Origin: Plantibacter sp. VKM Ac-2880
Lineage (GTDB): Bacteria > Actinomycetota > Actinomycetes > Actinomycetales > Microbacteriaceae
Direction of reading: 5' to 3'
DNA length: 64,000 nucleotides
Assembly (NCBI RefSeq): GCF_015351235.1
Contig: NZ_JADKSJ010000001.1
Span: 1,877,668 to 1,941,667, forward strand
Positions 63,833 to 64,000 of the stretch are shown one piece after another (the stretch's first letter is position 1; every line of letters begins with the position of its first letter). Both the position numbers and the translations under genes were made by a program. The notes beneath the pieces were generated by a model, which was not told the origin of the DNA, searched no databases, and saw only the letters and a program-made list of their open reading frames with translations.

Positions 63833-63922
63833 GACGCAGTCTCGGAACCAGCATACGGGCTCCGGTGAGCCCGCCCGCCCCTCAGGCGACGGCTAGGCTC
63901 GCAGGCGGCGGAAGGAGCGCAC

Positions 63923-64000
63923 ATGACACGACCACCGGGACGGAACGCCGTCGGGCGCCCCCGTCGATCGTCGCGGCGCATCCTCGAGGAGGCCGCGGCG
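63923..64000 (+). CDS. TetR-type transcriptional regulator, N-terminal fragment (cut by window)
   Basis: Only 26 codons are inside the window. GRPRRSSRRILEEAAA is the standard start of the TetR helix-turn-helix domain. GGAAGGA precedes the ATG. It is divergent from the peptide transporter operon, with 155 nt between them, and could regulate it (inference). Effector and targets are not visible. Confidence 0.65.
   Translation, partial: MTRPPGRNAVGRPRRSSRRILEEAAA

Noticed and set aside
62178-63896. 572-codon open frame on the plus strand
   Set aside because: Antisense shadow of the solute-binding protein gene.

Overview
The window looks like chromosome of a high-GC (roughly 70%) actinobacterium, most likely family Microbacteriaceae. 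I infer this from strong G/C bias at third codon positions, GatCAB, paired ClpP1/ClpP2, a group II truncated hemoglobin, an Rv2466c-like thiol oxidoreductase, an SCO4848-type membrane protein, and many genes whose start codon sits 6-7 nt after a TANNNT -10 box with no ribosome binding site. I cannot name the genus. Nearly all of it is conserved housekeeping sequence. I see no prophage, CRISPR array, defence island or secondary-metabolite cluster.

Layout. 0-11 kb is tRNA and DNA metabolism: the 3' part of a cysteine desulfurase, mnmA, a sugar transporter, NAD-dependent ligase ligA, an acyl-CoA synthetase and gatCAB. 11-14.7 kb holds an unknown gene, a membrane acyltransferase, dinB and a GerW-like protein. 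14.8-18.4 kb is a TPP-riboswitch operon for a YkoEDC-type thiamine-precursor ECF transporter that ends in an unassigned P-loop kinase. 18.4-18.8 kb is tRNA-Arg(TCT) followed by three tandem copies of its own 3' half. 18.8-26.4 kb carries an acyltransferase behind an operator-like dyad, orn, tRNA-His, a metallopeptidase, nadE, an SSB paralogue, a lipoprotein and ettA. 26.4-38.9 kb has two thioesterases, a flavin dehydrogenase, mscS with a truncated hemoglobin, a two-component pair, pepN, an Rv2466c-like protein, rpiB and an Nei2-like glycosylase. 38.9-44.1 kb has an amidohydrolase, a second two-component pair, dps and a gamma-carbonic anhydrase.

44.3-45.6 kb is an IS481-family insertion at the 3' end of tRNA-Gly(TCC); a 16-bp direct repeat leaves the tRNA intact. 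45.8-50.8 kb is the protein-quality cluster tRNA-Pro, tig, TPR protein, clpP1, clpP2, clpX, with a ClgR-like operator upstream of clpP1. 50.9-58.6 kb has an M3 oligopeptidase, a small gene, a GNAT enzyme, an archaeal-like valS and a large acyltransferase/SGNH protein. 58.6-63.8 kb is a tightly overlapped dipeptide/oligopeptide ABC operon with a fused double ATPase; a TetR-like gene begins divergently at the right edge.

Functional links: the desulfurase probably supplies sulfur to MnmA. GatCAB makes Gln-tRNA and/or Asn-tRNA by transamidation. The ECF transporter and kinase share a vitamin-sensing leader. Tig, ClpP1P2 and ClpX fold or degrade proteins, while PepN, the M3 peptidase and the Dpp-like transporter deal with peptides. 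The observations most worth following up are the tRNA-Arg 3'-half array, the IS insertion with a doubled left end, the riboswitch-linked kinase, the leaderless-gene pattern, the dyad at 18830, and the ClgR-like and ECF-type promoter signals.
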